A stretch of 64,000 nucleotides of DNA from an uncultured Cohaesibacter sp. (GCF_963678225.1 NZ_OY782764.1:3291001-3355000); one strand, 5' to 3'; shown: positions 51,989 through 61,463, numbered from the stretch's first letter. Notes: generated by a model not told the origin, from the letters alone. Translations and numbers: made by a program.

Positions 51989-52846
51989 TCAGGACTTGAT
52001 GCCAAGGGGATCGGAGACAAGTGTCTTGCCACTATTGGCAAAGCCGAGCCAATCCAACCCGTCACGCAATTTCACCACATTGCCGATCACAACGATGGCC
52101 GGTGGCTCCATGTTGGAATTGTGGGCGTCATCTGCGATGTGGGCAAGGGTAGAGGTCAATACCTCCTGCCGCGGGGTTGAGGCATTGCAGATAACCGCAG
52201 CCCCTTCTTCAGGGTCGCGTCCCGCATCCATCAGTTTTTTCGTGATGCCATGCAGATGCTTCATGGCCATATACATGACAATCACCTGAGAACCCTTGGC
52301 TATGCCATCCCAATCAAGGGCTGTGGGCATTTCTCCGGTGTGGTCGTGACCGGTAAGGAAGGTCACTGACTGATTGATATCTCTATGGGTGGCCGGAATG
52401 CCCGCATAACAGAGACCGCCGATCCCCGCTGTAATCCCCGGAACCACACGGAAAGGAACCCCGGCCTCTACAAGCTGCAAGGCTTCTTCGCCGCCGCGCC
52501 CGAAAATGAAAGGATCTCCACCCTTGAAACGCAACACGCGCTTGCCTTCCTTGGCCAGCTCGATGAGGCGCAGATTGATATCTTTCTGCTTGGAGGAGGG
52601 GCGCCCACCACGCTTGCCTGCGAACTCGACGATAATGTCTGGTCGGGCAAAGGAGAGAAGGGCTTTATCTACCAGTGCGTCATAGACAATCGCATCAGCC
52701 TGACGCAATGCATTGACCGCATGAAGGGTCAAAAGACCACGATCCCCGGGGCCTCCCCCAACGAGCCAAACCCAGCCAGGCTCGAACTCGGGTAATCCAT
52801 CAAACAGTATTTGGCTATAGGAGTCTTGGGCGGGGGAATTCAACAT
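51989..52846 (-). CDS. cobA: Uroporphyrinogen-III C-methyltransferase
   Basis: A 285-residue SUMT enzyme that methylates uroporphyrinogen III at C2 and C7 to give precorrin-2. VWLVGGGPGDRGLLTLHAVNAL lies near residue 26; RFKGGDPFIFGRGGEE and PGITAGIGGLCYAGIPATHR are the SAM-site motifs. It is a stand-alone methylase without the CysG dehydrogenase/ferrochelatase part, so precorrin-2 oxidation to sirohydrochlorin, needed by CbiX, must come from another gene. Divergent from cbiD across 65 bases. Confidence 0.94.
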   Translation of the reverse strand: MLNSPAQDSYSQILFDGLPEFEPGWVWLVGGGPGDRGLLTLHAVNALRQADAIVYDALVDKALLSFARPDIIVEFAGKRGGRPSSKQKDINLRLIELAKEGKRVLRFKGGDPFIFGRGGEEALQLVEAGVPFRVVPGITAGIGGLCYAGIPATHRDINQSVTFLTGHDHTGEMPTALDWDGIAKGSQVIVMYMAMKHLHGITKKLMDAGRDPEEGAAVICNASTPRQEVLTSTLAHIADDAHNSNMEPPAIVVIGNVVKLRDGLDWLGFANSGKTLVSDPLGIKS

Positions 52847-52911
52847 GTATTTCTAGGCTCTGGCTCTTTTAGATATGGCTTCCCGATTGGCTCCACTATA
52901 TACCTAAGTAC

Positions 52912-54045
52912 ATGACAGATGACACGGAAAAAGCACAGAAAGAGCAAATTTTAAGGCGCGGTTGGACAACTGGCGCCTGCGCAACAGCTGCAACCAAAGC
53001 GGCCCTTTCAGCGCTGGTTTCCTCGCGCTTTCCCGATCCCGTATCGATCACGCTACCCAAGGGGCAAACACCTTCATTCGCGCTCGATTGTGAACGGTTG
53101 GAAGCGGATTTCGCTGAAGTGGGAATCATCAAGGATGCAGGGGACGATCCGGATGTAACACACGGTGCGCTCATTCTTTCATCTGTGCGGTTTGGTCCTG
53201 CCGGTGCCGGTGTTCGCTTCTTTGCTGGCAAAGGCGTGGGGATGGTAACGCGCCCGGGCCTGCCGATCCCAGTGGGGGAACCAGCCATCAATCCAGTACC
53301 GCGCCAATTGATGCGTGAAGTGGTGCAAGAGCTCGCAAATGAGCATGGCTTTGTTCCGGATGTCGATATCACCATTTCCGTGCGCAATGGCGAGAAGCTT
53401 GCTAAACATACATGGAACCCGCGGCTTGGTATCGTCGGTGGCATTTCCATTCTGGGAACCACAGGTATTGTTGTTCCTTTTTCCTGTTCCGCATGGATAC
53501 ATTCCATTCACAGAGGCATTGATGTTGCGCGAGCCGAAGGGCAAGCCCATGTGGCGGGCTGTACGGGTTCCACATCAGAAAAAACCGTGCGCGCGCTCTA
53601 TGGTTTACCGGAATTCGCCATGCTTGATATGGGCGATTTCGTCGGTGGCATGCTCAAATATCTAAGGCGCAATCCCGTAGCTCGCGTTACGATAGGGGGC
53701 GGTTTTGCCAAGCTCACCAAGCTGGCTCAGGGGCATATGGATTTGCACTCCGGGCGCAGTCAGGTAGACTTCGACTGGATGGCTGCCGAGGTGGCATCCC
53801 TTGGTGGCCTTTCAGGGCTTGTCGAAGAGGTTAGGCATGCCAATACGGCTCTGGCCGTGCTACAGCTTTGCGAGGCTGCCGATGTCGCCATTGTGCCGCA
53901 GGTGGCAAAATTGGCGCAACGCGCCGCTTTCAAAATTCTGGGGCCAAGTGACATCGCTCTCGATATTGTCGTAATTGCGAGGGATGGTACACTTTTGACG
54001 CAATCACAGATTCTCACCTATGACCAGCTGGAGCATGCTCCATGA
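52912..54045 (+). CDS. cbiD: Cobalt-precorrin-5B C1-methyltransferase
   Basis: A 377-residue CbiD protein, the C1-methyltransferase of the cobalt-early route and not homologous to aerobic CobF. The N-terminal GWTTGACATAATKAAL and late GGGFAKLTKLAQGHMDLHSGRS motifs are diagnostic; AHVAGCTGSTSE lies between. Short 65-base promoter gap to divergent cobA. Its presence without CobF in this window is strong evidence for the cobalt-early chemistry. The last four bases overlap cobK. Confidence 0.94.
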   Translation: MTDDTEKAQKEQILRRGWTTGACATAATKAALSALVSSRFPDPVSITLPKGQTPSFALDCERLEADFAEVGIIKDAGDDPDVTHGALILSSVRFGPAGAGVRFFAGKGVGMVTRPGLPIPVGEPAINPVPRQLMREVVQELANEHGFVPDVDITISVRNGEKLAKHTWNPRLGIVGGISILGTTGIVVPFSCSAWIHSIHRGIDVARAEGQAHVAGCTGSTSEKTVRALYGLPEFAMLDMGDFVGGMLKYLRRNPVARVTIGGGFAKLTKLAQGHMDLHSGRSQVDFDWMAAEVASLGGLSGLVEEVRHANTALAVLQLCEAADVAIVPQVAKLAQRAAFKILGPSDIALDIVVIARDGTLLTQSQILTYDQLEHAP

Positions 54046-54863
54046 CCAAACAGCGCCATATTCTTTTACTCGGTGGCACCGCCGAAGCAAGGGAACTGCT
54101 TGAAACACTAATCAAGTCGACAGAGCATGATGTCACCTATTCGCTTGCAGGGGTGCTCGGCAGCAAGGCCGAGGAAGTTCTACGCAGTCGGATGGGGTTT
54201 GACAGCGACCATTTCCAGTTTCGCATGGGGGGCTTTGGCGGGCCGGAAGGCTTGCATAGCTACATGCAGGATCATGGTATCGACCTCTTGATCGATGCGA
54301 CCCACCCCTATGCCACGGCCATTTCACGCAATGCGGTGGAAGCCTCAAAGAGTGCTTGTGTGCCTCTTGCCCGTTTTGTGCGCCATGAATGGGACGAAAC
54401 CGGTGAGGACGAATGGACCGTCGTGAAAACGCTCACCGAGGCTGCTGCAGCGTTGCCCTCGGGTGTAACGGCTTTTCTCTCGGTCGGCCGCCAATCCATC
54501 GCACCCTTTGCGACCCGTAAAGATTGCAATTTCGTGATCCGCAGTATCGCTGAAGCTGAAGAGCAGATGTTCCATTCCGCCACCTTCATTCAAGGAATGC
54601 CGGGGCGGTCGATGGAAGAGGAAATGTCGCTCTTCCTCGACTATGATATCGACTATCTGGTGACGAAAAATTCCGGCTCCGGCAAGGCATCGCACAAGAT
54701 CCTTGCCGCACGGGAATTGCACATTCCCGTCATCATGGTCAAGCGCCCCCATTTGCCCGAAAGCCCAGAATTCAGCGAGCTTGATCCAATTCTCAAATGG
54801 ATCGGCAGCGCGCCCGATGCGCCACTAGATGGGGCAACACAATCACAATCAGATCCAGAATAA
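54042..54863 (+). CDS. cobK: Precorrin-6A / cobalt-precorrin-6A reductase
   Basis: A 273-residue CobK/CbiJ NAD(P)H-dependent reductase. HILLLGGTAEARELLE is the N-terminal nucleotide-type loop; IDLLIDATHPYATAISRNAVEAS and FLSVGRQSIAPF are family motifs; DYLVTKNSGSG and VIMVKRPHLPE close the second domain. A polar tail of about 20 residues (rich in Asp, Ser, Gln) follows. Confidence 0.93.
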   Translation: MTKQRHILLLGGTAEARELLETLIKSTEHDVTYSLAGVLGSKAEEVLRSRMGFDSDHFQFRMGGFGGPEGLHSYMQDHGIDLLIDATHPYATAISRNAVEASKSACVPLARFVRHEWDETGEDEWTVVKTLTEAAAALPSGVTAFLSVGRQSIAPFATRKDCNFVIRSIAEAEEQMFHSATFIQGMPGRSMEEEMSLFLDYDIDYLVTKNSGSGKASHKILAARELHIPVIMVKRPHLPESPEFSELDPILKWIGSAPDAPLDGATQSQSDPE

Positions 54864-54905
54864 AATCTGGCAGCCAAGACAAGAAAAGACAAACAGGAAA
54901 GCCCC

Positions 54906-56375
54906 ATGCCAGCCATTATGTTTCAGGGAACCGGGTCCAACGTCGGCAAATCCATGTTGGTCGCCGGTTTTTGTCGCTATCTTAAACGGCAGGGCTATAA
55001 GGTCGCACCTTTCAAACCTCAGAATATGTCCAACAATGCAGCCGTCACTCCCGAAGGGGGAGAAATTGGACGGGCGCAGGCACTGCAGGCTTTGGCTTGT
55101 GGGCTGGAACCGAGTGTGCATATGAATCCGGTGTTGCTCAAACCCCAGAGCAATGTGGGCAGTCAGGTCGTCGTGCAGGGCAAGGTGGTCGGCCAGATGC
55201 AGGCGCGAAACTATAGCCAGAGCAAGCACTCGCTTCTGGAATCTGTGATGCAGTCCTATCAGATCATCAGCGATAGCGCCGATTTCGTCGTTGTGGAGGG
55301 CGCTGGCAGCGCTTCCGAGGTTAATCTGCGCCAAGGCGACATCGCCAATATGGGCTTTGCCGAAGCTGCGCGTTTGCCTGTTATCCTGATTGGCGACATT
55401 GATCGCGGCGGCGTCATTGCGTCGCTGGTTGGTACGCAGCATCTGCTGACACCATCGGATAAAGAGCTGGTAAAGGGCTACGTTATCAATAAGTTCCGTG
55501 GCGATGCTTCACTCTTTACCTCAGGGTTGGAAATCATAACCAACCATACCGGCTGGCCCGGCTTTGGCATTCTGCCCTGGTTTGATGACGCGGTGCGTCT
55601 GCCCGCCGAGGATAGCGAAGATCTCGGCCGCGATGTCGCTTCAGCGCATAGTGGCAAGGCGTTGAAAATCGCCGTTCCGGTTCTGCCCCGTATTGCCAAT
55701 TTTGATGATCTGGATGCCCTCAAATCCGAGGCCGGCGTTTCACTCACAATGGTTCGTCGTGGCGAGACAATCCCGCTCGATAGTGATCTGGTGATCTTGC
55801 CCGGGTCGAAATCCACGATCGGCGATTTGGAAGCGATGACGAGCGAAGGCTGGGATGTCGACATCAAGGCCATTGTGCGCCGGGGCGGGTCTGTGCTCGG
55901 GCTCTGCGGCGGCTATCAGATGCTGGGCAAACGCATCATGGACCCAGAAGGCGTGGAGACCGAAAAGGGGGCCGTCTGCGAAGGGCTGGGGCTGCTTGAT
56001 ATCGAAACAATTATGGCCGGTGAGAAACGCACCGTACAAGTCACCGGTTCGCATTTGGAGAGTGGCTCTCCCATGCATGGTTACGAGATCCATGTCGGCC
56101 GCAGCGAAGGACCAGACCGCGCCCGTCCGATTTTTACGATCGAAGGGAAGGAAGAGGGCGCAACCTCGCCAGATGGCCGGGTCATGGGCAGCTATATTCA
56201 CGGGCTATTCAATGATGATCAGTTCCGCGCTGCTTTCCTTAAATCTCTCGGCCATGCAGCTTCAGGCAAGAGTTATCAGCTTGGTGTCGAGAAGACGCTG
56301 GATGCGCTGGCAGATCATTTCGCCAAGCATATGGATGTCGAAGGGTTGATCAAAGTCGCCGCAGCAGGTCTCTAG
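54906..56375 (+). CDS. cobQ: Cobyric acid synthase
   Basis: A 489-residue CobQ/CbiP amidase that amidates side chains b, d, e and g. MFQGTGSNVGKSMLVAGFCR near the start is the nucleotide site; FKPQNMSNNAAVTPEGGEIGRAQALQA and VEGAGSASEVNLR are diagnostic; the amidotransferase cysteine is in VLGLCGGYQMLGKRI and its histidine in SYIHGLF. Full length. It is 42 bases behind cobK and ends the cobalamin block. Confidence 0.95.
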   Translation: MPAIMFQGTGSNVGKSMLVAGFCRYLKRQGYKVAPFKPQNMSNNAAVTPEGGEIGRAQALQALACGLEPSVHMNPVLLKPQSNVGSQVVVQGKVVGQMQARNYSQSKHSLLESVMQSYQIISDSADFVVVEGAGSASEVNLRQGDIANMGFAEAARLPVILIGDIDRGGVIASLVGTQHLLTPSDKELVKGYVINKFRGDASLFTSGLEIITNHTGWPGFGILPWFDDAVRLPAEDSEDLGRDVASAHSGKALKIAVPVLPRIANFDDLDALKSEAGVSLTMVRRGETIPLDSDLVILPGSKSTIGDLEAMTSEGWDVDIKAIVRRGGSVLGLCGGYQMLGKRIMDPEGVETEKGAVCEGLGLLDIETIMAGEKRTVQVTGSHLESGSPMHGYEIHVGRSEGPDRARPIFTIEGKEEGATSPDGRVMGSYIHGLFNDDQFRAAFLKSLGHAASGKSYQLGVEKTLDALADHFAKHMDVEGLIKVAAAGL

Positions 56376-56395
56376 ATGCTCAGGAATCGAACAGG

Positions 56396-56427
56396 AAAAA
56401 GGCCCGACGCATCCGCCGGGCCTTTTT
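56396..56427. terminator. Bidirectional Rho-independent terminator
   Basis: AAAAAGGCCCG (56396-56406) pairs perfectly with CGGGCCTTTTT (56417-56427), giving a U-tract on both strands between convergent cobQ and the binding-protein gene. Confidence 0.95.
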
Positions 56428-56449
56428 GTTTCGGTACTAAAAGAAAGAC

Positions 56450-58039
56450 TTAGCTTGCCATCCAGCATTTGACCGGAGCGAGGCCGTTCATCAACTGGAA
56501 GACGCCGTTCTTTTCCCAGCCGCCGATTTTATCAGAAACGCCTTCGATGAAGTCATTGAACATCGGGCAGATCAGGCCGCCTTCATCGCGCACCAGATAA
56601 GCCATTTCGCTATAGAGCTTCTTGCGTTTGCTCTGGTCCAGTTCGCCCTTGGCCTGAATCAGCAGCTCATCGAAGTGATCATTGTAGAAATGGGTGTCGT
56701 TCCAGTCGGCAGAAGATACATAAGCAGTTGAATACATTTGATCCTGCACCGTGCGACCTTCCCAATAGGAAGCGCAGAAGGGCTGCTTGTTCCAGACGTT
56801 GGACCAGTAGCCATCAGACGGTTCGCGTTTGATCTCCAGCGGGATACCCGCCGCTTTGGCGCTTTCCATATAGAGCTGTGCTGCATCCACTGCGCCGGGG
56901 AAGGCGCTATCGGAAACGCGCAATACAATCGGGCTACCATCGTGACCGGATGCCTTGTAAAGGCTGGCAGCTTTCTCTGGATCATATTCACGCTGCGGGA
57001 TGCTCTCATCAAAGAAGGGATAAGCCGAGTTGATGGGGAAGTCATTGCCAACGGTGCCGTAGCCGCGCAGGATCTTGTCGACCATGTCCTTGCGGTCAAT
57101 GGCATATTTGAGGGCGTTGCGCAGTTCCTTCGTCTGGAATGGCTCCCGGTCACACATCATGACGAAAACATAATGCCCACGACCTGCAACTCGCTCAATC
57201 GAGAGGCCCGGGGCACGGCTCAAAAGGCCTGCAACCTTGGGCGAAATTTTATTGACGATATGCAGCTGGCCAGACTGAAGCGCCGCATTTCTGGCGGTAT
57301 CATCATTGATGACCATCATTTCAATGGCATCGAAATGACCGCGACTGGAATCCCAGTAGTCCGGATTGCGTTCAAAGGCAAAGCGAACACCCGGCTCGGC
57401 TTCGACCAGTTTATAAGCATTGGTGCCGATGGCCGCTGCCGGATCGTCACGACCGCCATTAGGCTGGATCATCAAATGGAAGTCCGACATCAGATAGGGC
57501 AGGTCGGCGTTCGCGTTGGTCAGTTCGACGACAACACTGTCTCCATCTACCTTCACGCCGGAAATGTTGCGCATGACACCGAGCGCCCCGGATTTGGAAT
57601 CCTTGTCGGAGTGACGCAGAAGCGTCTGTTTGACGTCCTCAGCAGTCACGGTCTTACCGTTATGGAAGGTCACATCCTTGCGGATCTTGAAGGACCATGT
57701 TTTGGCATCATCTGAAGAATCGTAGGACTCGGCCAAACGCATATCCAGACTACCATCCGGATTGACGTCGAGCAGGGTCTCTGCCCATGTCCGCTGAACC
57801 ATGAAGGTCATCTGGTTGAGTGATAGCGCCGGATCGAGCGAGTCTGTGCTCTGGCCGCCGCCAATGCCGAATTTCGCCGTGCCGCCTTTAATCGGACCGG
57901 CTGCCTGCGCGACAGACCCTAGCAGTGAATTGGCAGCAACCGCCCCCAGGCCGAGCGCTGCGGTGCGCCCCATGAATTCGCGGCGGGACATGCCGCCAGA
58001 AATGGTTTGATTGGCAAGAAATTCAAAATGCTTTCTCAT
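56450..58039 (-). CDS. Tat-exported peptide-type binding protein (SBP family 5), orphan
   Basis: A 529-residue binding protein of the DppA/OppA family with a twin-arginine signal: SRREFM at residues 18-23, then a hydrophobic stretch to ASLLGSVAQA-like cleavage near 47. The mature part has the STDSLDPALS, FHNGKTVTAEDVKQTL and YAIDRKDMVDKIL family segments. No permease or ATPase gene is adjacent, so it must share a transporter encoded elsewhere. It is followed by a strong terminator. Ligand unknown; Tat export suggests folding before transport. Confidence 0.88.
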   Translation of the reverse strand: MRKHFEFLANQTISGGMSRREFMGRTAALGLGAVAANSLLGSVAQAAGPIKGGTAKFGIGGGQSTDSLDPALSLNQMTFMVQRTWAETLLDVNPDGSLDMRLAESYDSSDDAKTWSFKIRKDVTFHNGKTVTAEDVKQTLLRHSDKDSKSGALGVMRNISGVKVDGDSVVVELTNANADLPYLMSDFHLMIQPNGGRDDPAAAIGTNAYKLVEAEPGVRFAFERNPDYWDSSRGHFDAIEMMVINDDTARNAALQSGQLHIVNKISPKVAGLLSRAPGLSIERVAGRGHYVFVMMCDREPFQTKELRNALKYAIDRKDMVDKILRGYGTVGNDFPINSAYPFFDESIPQREYDPEKAASLYKASGHDGSPIVLRVSDSAFPGAVDAAQLYMESAKAAGIPLEIKREPSDGYWSNVWNKQPFCASYWEGRTVQDQMYSTAYVSSADWNDTHFYNDHFDELLIQAKGELDQSKRKKLYSEMAYLVRDEGGLICPMFNDFIEGVSDKIGGWEKNGVFQLMNGLAPVKCWMAS

Positions 58040-58584
58040 TGCTTTTCCGTCTTACTATTGGTGTCATCCGCAATTAGAGGCTGCTCGCGAGGCCCCGATG
58101 AGGCGGAATGGATTGGATCGATCGAGCCGAAACATAGATTGTCTTTGCCTCTTCTTGCCAACGCGATGGGATGGCTTCAAAAGGCAATAATGATAGGTTC
58201 CCGCACCGCCAAGGCATAAAGCCGCGGTGCTGGGTGTCTCTTCCGGTGGGCTACAGATGCCTGCCGGTCCTGATTTTCATTACGCGGATTAAACGCCCCG
58301 CGCTGCGCTTCAGCATGCTAGTTTTATAAACTGGATCACGAGCACGAGAGTGCGCCCAAGCCTGCAGTGCACTTGCAAGCGACCCGACCTAACAGATTGG
58401 AAACATTTAAAACTCCGAAGAAACAGAGCTTGTGGTCGGATCTTCCAGCCACCCGCACAGTTGGTTTTCTTGCTAAAAACCATACGGCGGGTTTAGGGTG
58501 TTTCGGGTGGCAGAATAGAGTAGCCAGACAGCGAAGAATTGTCCTATATTGCCGAATATACGTCCAAAATGGCCAATAGCGATC
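58040..58584. other. Long intergenic region, mostly without identified content
   Basis: About 545 bases between the divergent binding-protein and AraC-type genes. I see a 7-bp hairpin TGGTTTT/AAAACCA at 58462-58482 and the palindromic patch TGCAGTGCACTTGCA near 58364, but no gene, no tRNA and no clear promoter consensus. The alternative TTG start of the next gene lies at 58549 within it. Confidence 0.4.
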
Positions 58585-59505
58585 ATGAATGTCAGCTTTC
58601 TTCTCTTTGATGGATTTTCCAATTTTGTCTTGTCGTGCCTGCTCGAACCTTTGCGGGTTGTTGAAGAGCAATATGGCGAAGGAATCCAATGGCATATACT
58701 CAGTATTGACGATGGTTCGGTGCGGACATCCTCAGGGCTTGAGATAAAGCCAACCACTTCGATTGCAGATCTTGAAAGCACGGATATTCTGGTCATTCTG
58801 GCCAGCAACAGCTTCCGGCAACATGTTACAGCCGACAATTTGCGCATCCTGGGGCAGCTTGTGCGCCAGAGCGAAACGGTGATCGCTGCGGATGCCGGTG
58901 CGTGGGTTCTGGCAGGGACTGGGCTTCTGGATGACCAGACCGTGGCCACCCATTGGCAGATTCAGGCCGACTTTGCTGAAGAATATCCGCAGGTGCATTT
59001 GACAAGCCAAGGTTATCTCAGAGAAGGGCGCTACTGGAGCTGCGGAGCTGCGTCCAGCGGTCTGGATCTGATGCTGGACCTTATTGCAGAGCGCTTTGGG
59101 GCCGATAAGGCCGTAATGGCCTCTTCCATGTTTATGCAGGACAGCAGCAGTTTCATCAAGGAACAGCTCAATAGCCCGTCGATTTCCGGCAAGGGGAGCA
59201 ACAAGATTTACGATGTGATCAATATCATGGCTGAAACGCTGGAACGGCCATTGTCCCTGCGCGAGCTGTCCGAGCGTGCCTATGTCTCACCCCGTAGCCT
59301 CAATCGTCTGTTTCAGAGTGAAATGGATATGTCACCGGGGCGCTATTATCAGAATATGCGGCTGGCCCGAGCGCGGGAACTAGCGGAAGGAACAGGATTG
59401 GGATTGCATGAGATCGCCTTGCGGTGCGGCTATGCCGACAGCGCCTCTCTGAGCAAGGCTTTCAAGAGGATTTATGGCCAATCCATTCGTCAGCAGGTTG
59501 CCTGA
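58585..59505 (+). CDS. GlxA-type AraC-family regulator with DJ-1/PfpI-like domain (GbdR-like)
   Basis: A 306-residue regulator. Residues about 1-170 form a DJ-1/PfpI-like domain (FLLFDGFSNFVLSCLLEPLR, ILVILASNSFRQHV, ADAGAWVLAGTGLL) without an evident catalytic cysteine; about 205-305 hold two AraC helix-turn-helix motifs (LSLRELSERAYVSPRSLNRLFQSE and LGLHEIALRCGYADSASLSKAFKRIYG). GbdR, which governs glycine betaine catabolism, has this build. The nearby choline operon supports such a role. A TTG 12 codons upstream is an alternative start; ATG 58585 fits the family better. Confidence 0.85.
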   Translation: MNVSFLLFDGFSNFVLSCLLEPLRVVEEQYGEGIQWHILSIDDGSVRTSSGLEIKPTTSIADLESTDILVILASNSFRQHVTADNLRILGQLVRQSETVIAADAGAWVLAGTGLLDDQTVATHWQIQADFAEEYPQVHLTSQGYLREGRYWSCGAASSGLDLMLDLIAERFGADKAVMASSMFMQDSSSFIKEQLNSPSISGKGSNKIYDVINIMAETLERPLSLRELSERAYVSPRSLNRLFQSEMDMSPGRYYQNMRLARARELAEGTGLGLHEIALRCGYADSASLSKAFKRIYGQSIRQQVA

Positions 59506-59524
59506 ACGCGAATGAAATCGCGTC

Positions 59525-60442
59525 TCAGCGAACGAGGCTCTTGAGCGCTTTGAGGATATCATCAAAAGCCAATGACGCCCTGTTGCTCCTGTGCCGTGCC
59601 CGTAGCCAGCCATGCACCAAGCCACTATGGGTCTTTATCTGTATATCAGCCCCGGTAGATTGCGCCTCTTTATGATAAAGGAGGGCGTCATCATGCAGCG
59701 GATCGCATTCAGCGGGGAAGAGGAAGGTCGGCGGCAACTGGGCCAAATTTCCAAGACGCGGAATGGCGCGGGCGGTCTCTTCCAGTGCTCCGCGCACATC
59801 GGTAAAACCGATGAGGTCGGCGAGTGAAAGCAAAGGCGCATTGGCATGGGCCTCAAAGCTGCCACCATTCATGGGGTATCCCAGATAGGGATAAATAAGC
59901 ACTTGCCCAAGCAGTCTTGGAGAGGGCCAAACGCCAGCGAGACTGGCGCAAAGGGTCGCGCCAGCACTATCGCCGCAAAGCACAATGGAATGCTGCTGTG
60001 TCAAATTCTCTGCCACAGCCTGCATGTCTTCAAAATCTGCCGGATGTGGATGTTCTGGTGCCAATCGATAGTCGATGGAAACAACCTGAACGCCGCTGGC
60101 AACAGCAATTTCGGCGCAGACGTCATCGTGGCTTTCAAGGCCTCCCAAAACGAAGCCACCACCATGGGCATAGAGGATGATGGTCTCGCTCGGTTGCCCA
60201 TAACAGCGGACAGGAACGCCAGCGATCGTGTCATCGCAAACCAGCAGGCCCTTTGGTCGAGCTGCTCGAAAATGATCCGCCATGCAGTCATAAACCGTTC
60301 TTTGGGCGGACCAATCATCCGGTGCAAGATCATCGGGATAAAAGGAGAGCGTCTCCTTGATGAAAGCGTGGACGTCTTCATCAAGGAGAGTTGAATAGTC
60401 CACGCTTGCAATATCCTTTTGGCTTTTAGTTGTCTTCGCCAA
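59525..60442 (-). CDS. Alpha/beta hydrolase of the hormone-sensitive lipase type
   Basis: A 305-residue cytoplasmic esterase-type hydrolase. The oxyanion motif is HGGGFVLGG, the nucleophile Ser is in CGDSAGATL, the acid is in ECDPLHDDALL and the His in SGLVHGWLR. No signal peptide. Its start overlaps the choV stop by 17 bases, so it is co-translated with a choline importer. A choline or carnitine ester hydrolase releasing choline is a reasonable guess; sequence alone does not show the substrate. Confidence 0.85.
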   Translation of the reverse strand: MAKTTKSQKDIASVDYSTLLDEDVHAFIKETLSFYPDDLAPDDWSAQRTVYDCMADHFRAARPKGLLVCDDTIAGVPVRCYGQPSETIILYAHGGGFVLGGLESHDDVCAEIAVASGVQVVSIDYRLAPEHPHPADFEDMQAVAENLTQQHSIVLCGDSAGATLCASLAGVWPSPRLLGQVLIYPYLGYPMNGGSFEAHANAPLLSLADLIGFTDVRGALEETARAIPRLGNLAQLPPTFLFPAECDPLHDDALLYHKEAQSTGADIQIKTHSGLVHGWLRARHRSNRASLAFDDILKALKSLVR

Positions 60443-61463
60443 GATGACCCGACAGGAATTTCAACACTTTGCGCGCTGAAAGCTCGCCCACGATTTCACC
60501 TGCTTTGGTCACGCCAAGTGGCTTGTCATTCTCGGCCAGAATATCGAGCATATCAGCAAGAAGCGTTTCTGCAGCGACCGTTTCCTCGTAACTGTCCGAC
60601 TTGGGTTTATTCATCGCGTCAATGGCGCGCAGAACACCAAGCGGGTTCATATGGGCAACGAAGTCAGAGACATAATCATCCGCCGGTTTGGAGAAGATCC
60701 GCTGCGGTGTGCCGATCTGGCTGACATGACCACCTTCCATGATCGCGATGCGGTTGCCCAGTTTGAAGGCTTCGTCAAGATCATGACTGACAAACAGAAT
60801 GGTGCGTTTGAGTTTTTCCTGCAAATCAAGCAACTCGTCCTGTAGCTTGGTGCGAATGAGCGGATCAAGCGCGGAGAAGGGCTCATCCATCAGCAGGATT
60901 GGGGCGTCCGTCGCGAAAGCGCGGGCAAGGCCGACCCTCTGCTGCATACCGCCGGAAAGCTCTCCAACCTTGTTGTCGGCCCAATCAGCCAGTCCCACCA
61001 TTTCCAGCTGCTCCAGCACCACGTCGCGGCGCTTCTTCTTGGGCATACCGGAAAGTTCCAGCCCGAGGCCAACATTCTCGGCCACGCTCCGCCAAGGCAA
61101 CAGGCCGAATTGCTGAAACACCATCGCTACGCGCTGGCTGCGGATGTAGCGCAATTCCTTGTTGTTGGCTTCGGTGATGTCGATCATGCGATCACCGGTA
61201 TTGACCTGTACCGCTCCGCGCACCACGGGGTTCAGCCCGTTGACTGCGCGCAAAAGGGTGGACTTGCCCGACCCAGACAGGCCCATCAGGACGAAGATTT
61301 CGCCTTCCATAACCTCGAAAGAGCAATTGTGCACTCCCATCACCTGATCGGTTTCTTCCTGAATTGTGGCACGATCCAATCCCTGATCCATCAGAGGCAG
61401 AGCTGTTTCCGGTTTGTCACCAAAAACAATCGACACATTTTCAAATTTGATGGATGCGGTCAC
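60426..61463 (-). CDS. choV: Choline ABC transporter ATP-binding protein
   Basis: A 345-residue ATPase of the ProV/OpuA family. Walker A GLSGSGKST at 61-69, signature LSGGMQQRVGLARAF, Walker B ILLMDEPFSALDPL, H-loop FVSHDLDEAF. The C-terminus (about 280-345) is a CBS-like regulatory region, seen in the family. The cytosolic N-terminal extension (QGLDRATIQEETDQVMGVHNCSF) is also typical. Its start overlaps the choW stop by four bases. Confidence 0.92.
   Translation of the reverse strand: MTASIKFENVSIVFGDKPETALPLMDQGLDRATIQEETDQVMGVHNCSFEVMEGEIFVLMGLSGSGKSTLLRAVNGLNPVVRGAVQVNTGDRMIDITEANNKELRYIRSQRVAMVFQQFGLLPWRSVAENVGLGLELSGMPKKKRRDVVLEQLEMVGLADWADNKVGELSGGMQQRVGLARAFATDAPILLMDEPFSALDPLIRTKLQDELLDLQEKLKRTILFVSHDLDEAFKLGNRIAIMEGGHVSQIGTPQRIFSKPADDYVSDFVAHMNPLGVLRAIDAMNKPKSDSYEETVAAETLLADMLDILAENDKPLGVTKAGEIVGELSARKVLKFLSGHLGEDN

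Noticed and set aside
45307-56375. A complete aerobic cobalamin pathway
   Set aside because: No CobG/CobZ or CobF; CbiD, CbiG and CbiX are present instead, so the methylation steps are of the cobalt-early type.
58040-58584. Small RNA or small protein in the long gap
   Set aside because: Only one short hairpin and no terminator, ribosome site or conserved-looking frame, so nothing can be claimed.
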